A stretch of DNA of 64,000 nt. It comes from Seriola aureovittata (lineage: Eukaryota > Chordata > Actinopteri > Carangiformes > Carangidae). Shown piece by piece: positions 23,811-35,559 of the stretch (positions within the stretch are counted from its first letter, which is position 1; each line of letters begins with the position of its first letter). The DNA lies in the NCBI RefSeq assembly GCF_021018895.1, contig NC_079377.1, positions 24,633,501-24,697,500 on the forward strand. Direction: 5' to 3'. The position numbers and the translations under genes were made by a program. The notes below the pieces were generated by a model. That model had not been told where the DNA came from. It worked only from the letters and a program-made list of their open reading frames with translations, and ran no database searches.

Positions 23811-25670
23811 TGACAGTTACAGACTGTTACAGAGAGACAGTTATAGACAGTTATAGAGAGACAGTTATAGACGGACAGACAGTAACAGACGGTTACAGAG
23901 AGACAGACAGAGAGACAGTTACAGACAGTTATAGAGAGACAGACAGTAACCGACGGTTACAGACAGTAACCGACGGTTATAGAGAGACAGACAGTTACAG
24001 ACGGTTATAGAGAGACATTTATAGAGAGATAGACAGTAACCGACGGTTACAGAGAGACAGACAGTTACAGACGGTTACAGACAGTCATAGAGAGACAGAC
24101 AGTTACAGACGGTTATAGAGAGACATTTATAGAGAGACAGACAGTAACTGACGGTTACAGAGACAGTTACAGAGAGACAGTTATAGAGAGACAGACAGTA
24201 ACCGACGGTTACAGACAGTAACAGACAGTAACCAACGGTTATAGAGAGACAGACAGTTACAGACGGTTATAGAGAGACATTTATAGAGAGATAGACAGTA
24301 ACCGACGGTTACAGAGAGACAGACAGTTACAGACGGTTACAGACAGTCATAGAGAGACAGACAGTTACAGATGGTTATAGAGAGACAGACAGTTTCAGAC
24401 GGTTACAGAGAGACAGTTATAGAGAGACAGACAGTAACTGACGGTTACAGAGAGACATTTATAGAGAGACAGACAGTAACCGACGGTTACAGAGAGACAG
24501 ACAGTTCCAGACGGTTATAGAGAGACATTTATAGAGAGATAGACAGTAACCGACGGTTACAGAGAGACAGACAGTTACAGACGGTTACAGACAGTCATAG
24601 AGAGACAGACAGTTACAGATGGTTACAGAGAGACAGACAGTTCCAGACGGTTACAGAGAGACAGTTATAGAGAGACAGACAGTTACAGACAGTTACAGAC
24701 GGTTATAGAGAGATAGACAGTTACAGACAGTTACAGAGAGGAAGTTATAGAGAGACAGACAGTTACAGACGGTTACAGGGAGACAGTTATAGAGGGACAG
24801 ACAGTTACAGACGTTTATAGAGAGATAGACAGTTACAGACAGTTACAGAGAGACAGTTATAGAGAGACAGACAGTTACAGACGGTTACAGGGGGTGACAG
24901 TTACGGACGGTTATAGAGAGATAGACAGTTGCAGACGGTTACAGGAAGACAGTTATAGAGAGACAGACAGTAACCAACGGTTACAGAGAGAGTGACAGTT
25001 ACAGACAGTTATAGAGAGACAGACAGGTACAGACGGTTACAGAGAGACAGACATTAACAGTTAGAGACAGACAGGTACAGTTACAAATGGTTACAGACAG
25101 TTATAGAGAGACATATTGTTACAGAGAGACAGTTACAGTCAGTTACAGATGGTTATAGAGAGACAGACAGTTAGAGACAGACTGTTACAGAGAGACGGAC
25201 AATTACAGAGAGACAATTACAGATGGTTACAGACAGTTACAGAGAGGCAGACAGTTATAGAGAGACAGACAGTTACAGTTAGAGACAAACAGTTACAGAG
25301 AGACAGACAGTTACAGTTACAGATGGTTACAGACTGTTACAGAGAGACAGACAGTTATAGAGAGACAGTTACAGCCAGTTACAGATGGTTATAGAGAGAC
25401 AGACAGTTAGAGACAGACTGTTACAGAGAGACGGACAGTTACAGAGAGACAGTCACAGATGGTTACAGACAGTTACAGAGAGGCAGACAGTTACAGAGAG
25501 ACAGTTACAGATGGTTACAGACAGTTACAGAGAGGCAGACAGTTACAGAGAGGCAGACAGTTATAGAGAGACAAACAGTTACAGAGAGACAGTTACAGAT
25601 GGTTACAGACTGTTACAGAGAGACAGACAGTTATAGAGAGACAGTTACGGACAGATAGACAGAGGACAAT
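23808..25670. repeat. 1.9-kb minisatellite of GACAGTTACAGACGGTTATA-type units
   Basis: Head-to-tail mosaic of three blocks: AGAGAGACAGACA, GTTACAGACGGTTA(C/T)AGA and GACAGTAACCGACGGTTACA. A higher-order unit containing AGAGACATTTATAGAGAGAT recurs with starts at about 24011, 24273 and 24521 (spacings of about 262 and 248 bp). The 3' third (after about 25110) shifts to a GTTACAGATGGTTACAGAC variant. ORFs across it (YRETDS-type repeats) are artefacts. It lies between the candidate first exon and the coding exons of the zinc-finger gene. Confidence 0.95.
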
Positions 25671-26149
25671 CTGTCAAGCTGAGCAGAATAAGTAAAGAGC
25701 TTCTTTTGTTTGCAAAATTCAAAATAAAATCCCATTAAAAACACTAGATTTCTGAGTTTTAACTGTAATATTTCTTTTGAGTAATATTACTCACTGATTT
25801 TAAAAATTAATAAATAGATAGACTATAAATTGTCATTACACGTAAGCTTGTATAAACATTTTTTTTTTTCATTTTTATCCGGGAGTGACAGCAATAAGTC
25901 ATTAATAAGTCTAATAGTCTTTAGATCAAATAAGAGAAAGAAATTGAAGATTTTTTTCATTTAACTTTAGTTTTATTGTATTTTATATTTAATTTTGTGT
26001 TTTAATTTTTATTTTATGCTTAACTTGTTAAACATTACTTTATTTAATTTTATAGATATTTTTTCATTTTATTTTATCTTACGATGCTTTATTGTGAAAG
26101 CCAATCTACCGTACTTCCGTTCTTCGCAACCATTTAATCCTTTCCCACA

Positions 26150-26245
26150 ATGCTTTGTGTCCACGTCCCCTGCTTCCTGTTTATTGTGACCGTCTCCACC
26201 GGTAAAAATTTAACGTTTTCTCCGCTGTGCCGCCGTTAAAGATCG
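26150..26245 (+). promoter_or_regulatory. Second candidate noncoding first exon of the zinc-finger gene
   Basis: Small CpG-enriched stretch with CACAATGCTTTG, ending in donor-like AAAGATCG|GTGAGT (GT at 26246-26247). CpG remains raised to about 26640. It could be an alternative promoter nearer the coding exons. Evidence is composition and splice signal only. Confidence 0.35.
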
Positions 26246-27544
26246 GTGAGTAACCGAATCTCGAAACGTTTCACCGCCAAATCCGTTTATCGCCGTTAAT
26301 TAGGCGGTTTGATCTTTTACTTTGACAGTTAAGGTTGAAGGAAGAGAAAATCCCTCCTCTGCTTCCTCATCACTGAGACTGAGCTCGGCCGAGCCCCGGA
26401 ACTCCGCTCAGAAAATTCACCATTTAAAACCTCCTCTTTTTAAATCAAAGATAAAATCATTTTTAAGAAAATTTAAAAAGTTTTGCGTAATCAAAGACTC
26501 ATGTAATAATTTCGGCGCTCAGATAAGACACTGAAAAGCTGAAAATGTGGAAGAAAGGGCATCTTTAATAATGGATGCCCTGCTAGCAACCGCCCTCCGC
26601 GGGAATATTTAGTGGGAAATAATCGCGGGAATAATGAAGAAATCTTTCATCTATGTTGATATTCAGTGTCGAATAGATGCAGCTTGTTTTATTTAATGCG
26701 CCAAAGACTCAATATTGGGGGAACAATCGGGTTTAAAGGAAAGGTCTGCCTGTCACGTATGTCGGGCTCCCGGCAGGCTCGGAGACATTAAAAATTACTG
26801 ATTTGTGAACGGAGTTCGGTGAGACGGTTTGTCTTGGTTAAAAGAAAGAATGAATGTGTAGCAGAGGAGCCGGAGGGGTTTTTTTTTTTTGTTTGTTTTT
26901 TTATTAATCTGATTTATTTATTTATTTGATCAGTTTCCAGCAGAAACGTCTTTGCTGCTTCTGATGAATCTCATATTAAAAATTTATATAAACGTTACAT
27001 TTCCTTTTGGCGGCTGTTGTGTCTGACAGAGGTCACAGGTCATCTGTGTTTATGATGTGCAGATACGTCAGAGTGGTGACCTTATATGGATGTTGGTGTC
27101 AGTCCGCGGTAATGACAGTGACGTGTTTGTTCTCTGGATCATTAATGATATCTTATGACGGATTACTGTAGTTGCTGCAGTAAACAGAGCTGCAGATACT
27201 GATCGATTATTTTGACATTCCTTCATCTTTTACTGTCACAGTGATGTCATACGTGTGGGTTCATTAGATTAGACTCAGGCTGACAGATGCTCAGATCACT
27301 CTGAGGTAAAACCGAGAAAAGAATTAAAGCCTCACGTTGCAGAATCCAACATCGTCATTGATTTAATATCTTGTGAATTAACTCATCGATTAATTATCTT
27401 CATGATTTTGTACCAAACATGAGAATATCAGATGTGGGACAGTCATAGCATCAGAGCTGAAACGATCAGTCGATCGATTAACTTCATTCATTTATCAATC
27501 AAAAACACCACTTGCTTCTTCAGGGTGTTAGGAGGCTGAAATGT

Positions 27545-27615
27545 GCTGCAGTGCAAACAGCAAGTAGCAGAAAAAGGAAATACTCCAGTAAAGTACAAGC
27601 ACCTTAAAACTGTTA
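27545..27615 (-). repeat. Teleost AAGTACTT-type interspersed repeat fragment
   Basis: CAAGTAGCAGAAAAAGGAAA followed by TACTCCAGTAAAGTACAAGC matches the pattern of the fragments at 5150-5275 and 20440-20535. Confidence 0.45.
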
Positions 27616-28384
27616 ATATGAAAATGAAGCTCATATAAAAATGTCTTTCTTGGAGAATAACGGAAGTGTTCCAGTCCTTCACAGATATCTTTGCTGAACA
27701 GAATGACTGTATAAAATTGAATGTAAAAAGAAAAAAATTCAAACATTCGATTGTGATTGGTCCGCTGCAATGAATGCAGAACAGACAGGAGTCACACAAG
27801 GCCACTGTCCTTATTTTAAAATTTAACTCAAGCTGAAACAAGCGAATGATTTCACAACAACCGTGTGGTTATGACGGCAGAGAGCTCACACCCAAACTCA
27901 ACCACAAAAAAGTAATCTAAAAAGACCTGTAAGATTTTAGTCAGTAGACACAAAACTGTAAAACCTCGAGATAAAGAAAACAATATAAGCCACAGTTAGC
28001 TTAGCAACAGTTCCATCTGCGAGAAAGGGGCAGGAGAGAGAGGGACCATGAACAGCTGTATAATAACAGTTATACCCAGAGGTAATGGTGTTATCATATG
28101 TGCTGGTGATTGTTAATTGTTGTAGTGGATGGTTGGAACCTGTGTGTTTCTTTACAGGGAATAATCAAACATTTTGACAGCGCTACTCTGGGTACTGATC
28201 AGCTGATCAGTGATATAACTGCTCTGAGTATCTGAGAGAGGGACGGTGACAGCACATGCTGACCTCTCCCCTTTTCTTTCCTCCTCTTCCCTCCTCTTTC
28301 TCCTTTCTCTCCACCCCCCTCTCCTCTTCCTCAGGCCTGTGGCTGCTCCTCTGAAGCTCTTCCTCTCCTCCACCTCGGTACAGG

Positions 28385-31300
28385 ATGGAGGACACGGAGA
28401 CGGAGCTGACGGTGTCGGAGTCGGACGCCCTGGGAGCCGACTTCATCACGGTGGAGCTGGACACGCAGCCCATCGAGTACGTGGTGAAGTGGGCCGAGGT
28501 CGGCTCCAAGTTCACCATCTCCTGTGTGAAGAAGGACTCGGACGACCCGTCGGACCTGACTGCTGACCAGCTGAAGATCGAGACGGACGAGGCCTTCTTC
28601 GCTCCGTACGAGGAGGTTTACCCCTGCGAGGTGACGGAGCAGAGCGTGGAGATAAAGACAGACTCTGACGAGGATGAGGAAGACACCGAGGAGGAGCACG
28701 AGGTGCTGGTGGAGGCAGGGAGCAGCCAGCTGGACGGCGAGGCCGACTCGGACCAGGCTGACTTCGAGCCGGACGAGCGGCAGTACCGCTGCAGCTACTG
28801 CGGGAAGTGTTACAGCCACGCCTCCAGCCTGTACCGCCACCAGCAGACGCACACCGGGAAGAGCACCGGGGCGCCGCCGCCCGCCAAACGGGCACTGGAG
28901 CCGACGCATCAGGATGCACGTTACACCTGCCCCCACTGCGGGATGAGCTTCAAAGGCAGCAGGTCCGTACTCTCTGTTCCACCTCTGCACGGTGGAGTTC
29001 ATTGTCCTGATCCAGATCCGAGTCCTTTAATATCTGCTGGTCCAGTCTGATCTGATGTAGATTAAATCTGCACCTGTTACAGAACAGCTGCAGATTCTAA
29101 TCTATAAAGTTATTGATCTGATATGAATCAAAGTTTAACTGGAGAATGAAACTTGTCTGAACTCGACCAAAGACCTTCTGTGAGGGAAGAAGCTCCACTC
29201 TGTGACACCGCTGTACAACCAGAGTGTTTCTGTATTTCAACAACTTCAACAGAGTGAGACATCCTCTCTAATAAACCATCAGCTGATCTCAGGTCAGTTT
29301 CAGGAGCAGTTAAACTTTCATTCATATCAGATCAATCATTTAAACTGATCAATCATCATGTAAAATCAGTTGTGTCAGATTTAGGTTCTGCAGCTGTTGT
29401 TTAAGGATTTAATCTACATTTACGTTCAGTCTGAGAATCAGATGAGATCAGAGTCTGGACAGGGATGAAAGAACATCTGTATGAAGTTAGTACTTATAGT
29501 TTAAATATTTCAAACGTAGCAGAATCAAAAAAAACGTACATCAGCCAGCTCATATTATATTTAGGAGGATCCTGGTTGGCTGCTGCTACAGGTGAGCTGC
29601 AGACGCTCAGGTGAGCTCTGGTCACAGTGAAGATCATGAGCTGACTGAAGAAAGAGCAAGTTTTAAAGATGGTTTGGATGTAGGTTCATGTCCATCCATG
29701 TCAATCTGTCGAGTCTAAAGATGAGTCGGGTCGAACAGGAAATGATTACTATCCATTTATTTTCTAGCGACTTTTATTTTGAAAATCTATCATATAAATT
29801 TAATTAAAATCTTCATTGATCATTTTCGTCTCAGATTTTCTATTAATAAAACGTAAAATATCTGTTGTGATTTGGTGCCATAAATAAAACTTAATTGACT
29901 CGACTTAGAAGTGGATAAAAAAATAAATAGATAAATAAAAATATATAAAAAATATATAAATATATAAATATATAAATAACAAAATAAAAAAAAATTCATA
30001 GATATTAAATAAATAAAATCAAGACTTAATGATTTAAATTGTGTGAATAATTAATCAAACTGAATAATAAATAATACATTAGACCAGTTTCCCTTCAGAA
30101 TAATAGCAGACCACCTCAGTGTGTCACTCAGACACCATCAGGACAGTCTGTTGAATTTCAAAATTAAAGCCTCCATAACATAATGACAATATATACCAAT
30201 ATTTTTGCCGCTGCAAACTTTCCCACTTCTGCTCTTGTACCTGGTTTACACAGGCATCTTTGTAATGGCATCTACTTTTGGTTTTTGAATGTTAATAGTG
30301 ACTGTCGTTACTGGGGCGTCGTGTAGCGTAGTGGTCTAAGCAGGCGCCCCATGTGTAGAGGCTACAGTCCTCGCTGCAGTAGTCCCCGGTTCGAATCCCG
30401 TATCGGACAGCCCTTTGCTGCATGTCATTCCCCCTCTCTCTGCCTCCCCGTTTCCTGTCTCTCTCCACTATACTGTCCAATAAAGGCATAAAAAGCCCAA
30501 AAAAATATACTTAAAAAAAAATAGTAACTTTCGTTACTGATTGTATGACATGACTGTCGGTCACCAGTAGATGGTGCATTTGCATTTTCTTTTGCTTCCT
30601 CATGTTCAGACTGAAGGTTCATATTACTTCATTGTGAAGTTGAAAACAGTTTCAGAGGTAAATGACTTTGTATTCCTCAGTCAGTCCAACTGAGGAAATG
30701 TTCCTTTATTTATTTATTCCTTTATTTGGCTCTTTGAAAATGTAATTTTCCCTTTTTTTATTTCCTATGACGGGAAAACATATTTTTTAGGTAGTTTAAT
30801 GGTTAAAACCATACACATCGGTTAAACTTTAAACAGTGTGTATGATAGAAACAAAAGTGTTTGTTGTTTCCCTCCACCCCAAATGTTCTTGAACCCAGAT
30901 GAATTTCATAATGACTCCTGAAGATACTCTGAGATATTTCCTGCTCTGCTTCTAATTCTTCTAGTTCCACTAGAACCTGAACATTATTAAAACCAGTTTA
31001 GAGTTAAAACAGTTCCTCTGTAAATATTGGCAGGTTGTTACTGACTCTTTTGTTTGACATTACATTTACATCTGGGACGATAACCGCAGCCTCGACTCTG
31101 TTCCCTCTATTACTGCTGCTTCTGACGCATCACTGTGTATTTTAATAATCAGAATAATGTTCTTCGATGCGTCTTGGTTCTTTGGGGTTTAAATCAGTGG
31201 AGCTGTGATGATCAATCAGTCGGTCGACAGAAAATAAATCTGAAACTATTTTGATAATTAATCAGTTTCAAACAAAAATGGTTCATAGATGAAATGATTT

Positions 31301-31602
31301 GTTGATTACTCTGCAGATTACTCAATAATGATTCGTTACAGCTAACTGATGTAATGTTTGTTTGTTTGTTTCACCTGTCAGGATGCTGGGGAGTCACCTG
31401 CGGCTGCACGGGAAGCGGCGGATCCACCCCTGCAACATCTGCGGGAAGGAGTTCAACCACAGCTCCAGCCTGTCGCGCCACCGCCTCATCCACAAGAAAG
31501 GAAAAGGAATCCCCAAGGACGTCGCCCTCGGCCCCAACGTGGCCGCCCTGCGCCACTCGCTGAAGGCGAGCGGCAAGAACAAGAAGACCAAGAGGCAGCA
31601 GC

Positions 31603-31644
<42 letters not shown>

Positions 31645-32324
31645 TGGCGGCCGCCATCATTCAGAGTCAGGGCGGCGATAAGTTCTACGCCTGTCCGCAG
31701 TGCGACATGAGCTTCAGGACGTCCACGCAGCTGTCAAAACACCAGGTGACCCACGTCAAGGAGCTGCTGGACAACTACACGCCCGGCAAGGAGAACCTGG
31801 GCGAGACCTCGTCCGACCTCAAGATCCGCCTCAAGCTCTGCTCCCGCGACAAGCCCAACTTCTACACCCTTTGTAAGAAGAACCGCCGCCGCCGGGGGGG
31901 CCGGGCCGGTAAACGAGGCCCCGCCACCTCTGAGGAGGAGGAGGGGGGAGGAGGAGACGGAGGAGTGGGAGGAGTAGGTGGAGTAGGAGCCGGTCGCCAC
32001 GGCTGCAGCCAGTGTGGGAAGCGGTTTAGCCACGCCTCCAGCCTGGCGCGGCACCAGCAGACCCATAGGGTGGGGGACGGTGGCGGGCGGGGAAAGGTGC
32101 AGCAGCACCAGAAGCAGCTTCTCGCCAAGACCGGACTCCCCGCCGCCAAGACCAAGACCTACACCTGTGCGGCCTGCAACAAGACCTTCATGCACTCATC
32201 CAGCTTCTCCCGCCACAAGAAGGCGCACATGGAGGAGGAGCAGCGGGCCCGCGCCGCTGCCGCCAAACGCCGGAAGAGACCTATCTTAGACGAGACCGCC
32301 CCGCTGGAGTCCGACTCCGAGTGA
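28385..32324 (+). CDS. C2H2 zinc-finger protein with six fingers, two coding exons
   Basis: Probable nuclear DNA-binding protein; the exact orthologue is not recognised. Coding exons are 28385-28962 and 31382-32324, joined through an Arg codon (AG|G), giving 506 aa. The splice is confirmed because it completes finger 2: CPHC..FKGSR ends exon 1 and MLGSHLRLH opens exon 2. Fingers at about residues 134-156, 180-202, 208-230, 295-317, 400-421 and 453-475 all have the C-x2-C-x12-H-x3-H pattern. Residues 1-130 are acidic, with an Asp/Glu run at about 93-107 and no BTB, KRAB or SCAN domain seen. A 12-Gln run (CAG repeats, residues about 268-279) sits between fingers 3 and 4, a Glu/Gly-rich linker precedes finger 5, and a basic AAKRRKRP near the end may be a nuclear signal. 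The linkers are long and irregular, unlike KRAB-type arrays. The ATG at 28385 follows an acceptor-like CCTCAG (28334) or TACAG (28382). Large minus-strand ORFs over both exons are shadows of GC-rich coding. Confidence 0.88.
28963..31381 (+). other. Intron of the zinc-finger gene
   Basis: Begins GTCCGT and ends CACCTGTCAG. AT-rich low-complexity DNA (ATATAAATA runs at 29935-29995) and the SINE at 30313-30519 lie inside it. No exon-like ORF seen. The donor is GTCCGT rather than the usual GTRAGT, so it is a weak consensus site. Confidence 0.6.
30294..30538 (+). mobile_element. tRNA-derived SINE with target-site duplications
   Basis: Body 30313-30519. The tRNA-like head has a Pol III A box (TAGCGTAGTGG, 30324-30334) and B box (GGTTCGAATCC, 30388-30398). 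Then comes a body with CTTTGCTGCATGTCATTCCC, CTCTCTCTGCCTCC and CTGTCTCTCTCCACTATACT, and an A-rich tail after AATAAAGGC. It is flanked by 19-bp duplications at 30294-30312 and 30520-30538 that match at 17 of 19 positions. The body pattern is one I associate with a widespread percomorph SINE family. It lies in the zinc-finger gene intron in the sense orientation. Confidence 0.9.
31605..31640 (+). repeat. CAG run encoding the polyglutamine tract
   Basis: Twelve or so CAG codons inside the second coding exon of the zinc-finger gene, nearly pure at the DNA level, so length polymorphism is likely. Confidence 0.9.
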
Positions 32325-32329
32325 CGTCG

Positions 32330-32490
32330 CCCGGCTCTGGACAGGGTTTGGACCGGTTCTGGACCTGTTCTGGGTTGGTTCTGAATCAGCATTGACTGGT
32401 TCTGGACTGGTTTGGGACCAGTTCTGGAAAAGTTCTAATTTGGAAAAGTTCTGGACCAGCTCTCCACCAGTTCTGGACCAGTTGGGGACA
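32330..32490. repeat. GGTTCTGGACC degenerate minisatellite
   Basis: About a dozen diverged copies of an 11-14-bp GGTTCTGGACC(A/T)G unit beginning within ten bases of the zinc-finger stop codon. Confidence 0.8.
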
Positions 32491-34024
32491 GATTCTGGGC
32501 CGCTCGTGGTCGTCCAGGTTTTGGGAACTGGAACACGTTGATTCTTCTCTGGTGTAGATAGCAGCAGGACATCCATATATGGTCGTATGGCATGTCATAA
32601 CTGACCGTTAGCTAATTGCTCTTCAGGATGGGATTAGATTTAAAGTGTAACCCCACCCGCCCCGCCCCCAGCCCCGCCCCCTCCTCCACCTGTCTGTTAG
32701 GACGCTGGTCACTTTCGTTTTGCCCTGTCCACACCCCATTTCCCATCAGCCACCTGAGGAGAGCTGCTGGGAATCAGAGTCAGCTGCTAGTCCATCTGTT
32801 TCAGGCCACGCCCACCTGCCACCACATTTCCCATCAGCCCCAGGACCTCTGTTCATCATGCAGAGTATTATGGGAAACTGAGTCCCTACAGAAAAGATTT
32901 ACAACAACAGTGAAACCTGTAGATTCAGTTTGTGTTTGATATTTCTGATTAATAATCAAAGAGCTGAGATCAGACGACATCAGGCCAGTTTGGTTTGATG
33001 GAAGTTTATTAACGACAAAGTATTTTTATTATTTGAGAGAAATCCCGAGTTCTGTGTTTCTGTGTTTATGGTTTTCTCAAAGTTTAGTGAATCATCAGTC
33101 CGGACCGTGAAAAAAGACTTTCAGACATTTTTTTTTTGGTTCTCAGAATTTGGATTTGTTTTTTTGTGTTTTTTTTTTTTTTAATTGTTATTTATTTATT
33201 TATTTTTGTCCCCTTTGCCCTCGATCTCTTATGAAGAGTTTAGAGTAAGAATCTGAAGATTTTCTAGAATTTAATTCTTAATTGATAATTTTTCTGTTGA
33301 TCAACTTTTCGTTTCGGCGCAAAAATAATTTTCCAACTGAACCAGAATTTTTTTTTCTCCCATGTTTCTGAACAGTAACAACAATCAGCTGATTTTTGTC
33401 GTTGATAAACCTCCGTACAGGTCCGATCTTGTTCCCGTCAGAGCAGCGGCTCCTTTACTCGTCTCCATGTTTGTTTTCTTTCTCCTCTTTTTTTTTTTTT
33501 TTAATTTGTTTTCCTCTAGGATGTCACCGCCCAGTTCCTCCCTGAGTGATTTTGATTGGCTGAAGTTCTTATTGGCACAACGTTCTGATTGGTTAACTGT
33601 GTTATAGCTTTGGTATTTGACATTTTATAAAAGGTTAAAATGTGAAATCCGAGCAGACGAGCCGATTGGTCGGAGCTGGCGTTCCTCCACATTAATGTAT
33701 GCATGAAGACTATTACTTGCAGCTAGTCGGCCATATTCGTAGTTTTTCAGCTGGGTGTGTTTGATGACCGATCCGCAGCGTCTGATGTTTGGGTTTCTCG
33801 TTTTAGCAGCAGAGTGGTGGTGTTGGTGGAGGTCGACGGGGAAACTGCACTACTTATTTATGAATTTGGAACAATGTTGTAATATATAAATATAAATGGT
33901 ATTTAAATGTGATTCACAAGTTTAAAAAAAAAAAACAAAAAAAAAAAAATCAAGAGAGTGTCTAGGCCTGGCCTAGCTGCCCTCGTTACCGTAGCAACAT
34001 CACCGTCACCTTCATTGTTTAGCA

Positions 34025-34052
34025 TCGTCATCATCATCATCATCATCATCAT
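34025..34052. repeat. (CAT)n trinucleotide repeat
   Basis: About nine CAT units in the presumed 3' UTR. Confidence 0.85.
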
Positions 34053-34059
34053 CAGCATC

Positions 34060-34940
34060 ATCAGCAGACAGGAAAAGACTCAGCAGACGTCTCGTTTTCC
34101 AAGTTAAAGTTTTCAAATCAGTTCATTAACAAAATACTGTAACAGATGTTTGTCTGAGGCAACATCTGGACTTCAGCAAAACAAGAGTTCAAACAAGAGT
34201 TCAGTTTAACCCAGTCTGACAAAAAGCAGCCGTTTCCATAAAGAACGTGTGATATTTTATTTGGACTCGAACAGAGACGACAATCTGAGGCGACATTCAG
34301 ACAAAAATGATTTCAAACATCGACTTAATCATAGATTTTCTGAGCAAACACTGGTTTCATTAATTACATTTAGTTTTCAGGAAGTACAGACGGGATTTGG
34401 GAAAATCTGGAATCGAACGTTGACGTCTGTCTGAGACGACCTCTGGACTCAAGCGGTCAAATAACACAAAAATTAAAATGTTGCTTTTATTAGTTGATTG
34501 AAGAGACGAAGGTACGGGTGTAAACAAGGTGGACGTCACATCTGAGACAACATCTGGACAAAATGTTTCAAAAGCTCATTTATTAATGACAAAGTCTAGT
34601 GAATTCTGTGAACCAGCTGTTATTGTGAGATTTGGTGACAGATGTTTGCACGTCTGTCTGAGACAACATCTGGACCAAAAATGACCAAACAAATTGCTTG
34701 AGTTAAAAAGTCAAAAGTGAAATTGTGACTGAAACAGGGGAAACACTTCAACGTCTGAATCTGACGTTTGGGCAAAAACATTGGAACAAAACGGGAATTT
34801 GTTTTGTTTTATTGGTTCATTGAAAAGACAAAGGTACAAGTATTAACAAAGGAGTTTCCACAAAGTTAATGTTTTTGGTGATTTGATGACAGATGTGGAC
34901 TCAAGCGGACGTGACAGAACATCTGTCAAGGCTGGTGTCA
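34060..34940. repeat. Old tandem repeat around GTCTGAGACAACATCTGGAC
   Basis: Seven or so diverged occurrences (about 34150, 34262, 34425, 34540, 34650, 34755 and 34890) of GTCTGAGRCRACATCTGGAC-like sequence, each followed by A-rich sequence such as CAAAAATGA or CAAAATG and often a TTATT..ACAAAG block. Spacing is about 105-165 bp. It seems to be a decayed minisatellite in the 3' UTR. Confidence 0.55.
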
Positions 34941-35095
34941 GCTTTAAACTGTTGGAGGTTCTTTACAGAGTCGGACGTCTCGGACCAAAACATGAAGGAA
35001 CATCGAGTCAGAGTCTCAGAGTTTTTCCTCCCTGACAGACGGACCAGCTTTCACCAAAATAAAAGCATCATCTTTGGACGTCAGTGGACCCTGAA

Positions 35096-35112
35096 CCCCC
35101 CCCCCCCCCCCC
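35096..35112. repeat. Poly(C) run
   Basis: Seventeen consecutive C residues in the presumed zinc-finger 3' UTR. Confidence 0.9.
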
Positions 35113-35559
35113 AACAACTTTTTGCTTCCTGCGTGTGGAGCCGTCTGACGGCGGCAGACACTGAGTTTGTGAATAACGATTCCCTGTGTGAATTGGATTG
35201 GACTTAATTTAACGGTGACCTATTTATAAATGTGTGTAGGCGGCAGGTTGTCGGAGTCGCACTACAAACTTCCCATAGAGACGAAAAAGAAGCACTCGGT
35301 GCCCCACGCTCCACCCCCTCCCTCCCACGCCACGCTCCGGGTTCTCTCTCCTCGTTTCGGGCCTTGAAGCTGCCGTTCTCCTCCTGTCCACAGCAGAGTT
35401 TTGCATTTAGATCCATGTTGTGTTGCTTGTTTTCGTTTGGTTGGTGGTTTCTCAGCTTCACCTGCAGATAGAAGGTTGTTCGTCATTGTATCGTGTTTGA
35501 ATAGAATAAACCCAGTTGACATGTTTTGTCTTGCGTTTTGTAATAAACCTTTAAAAGTA

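Noticed and set aside
23808..25670. Possible CRISPR array or repeat-protein gene (YRETDS ORFs)
   Set aside because: Units are contiguous with no unique spacers, and the host is a vertebrate. The ORFs are minisatellite artefacts.
28331..29002. 223-aa minus-strand ORF, and other antisense ORFs over 31371-32289
   Set aside because: Antisense shadows of the GC-rich zinc-finger exons, which have motif and splice support on the plus strand.
30313..30400. A tRNA gene (A and B boxes present)
   Set aside because: It continues into a SINE body with an A-rich tail and is flanked by target duplications; the tRNA-like head does not fold into a clean cloverleaf.
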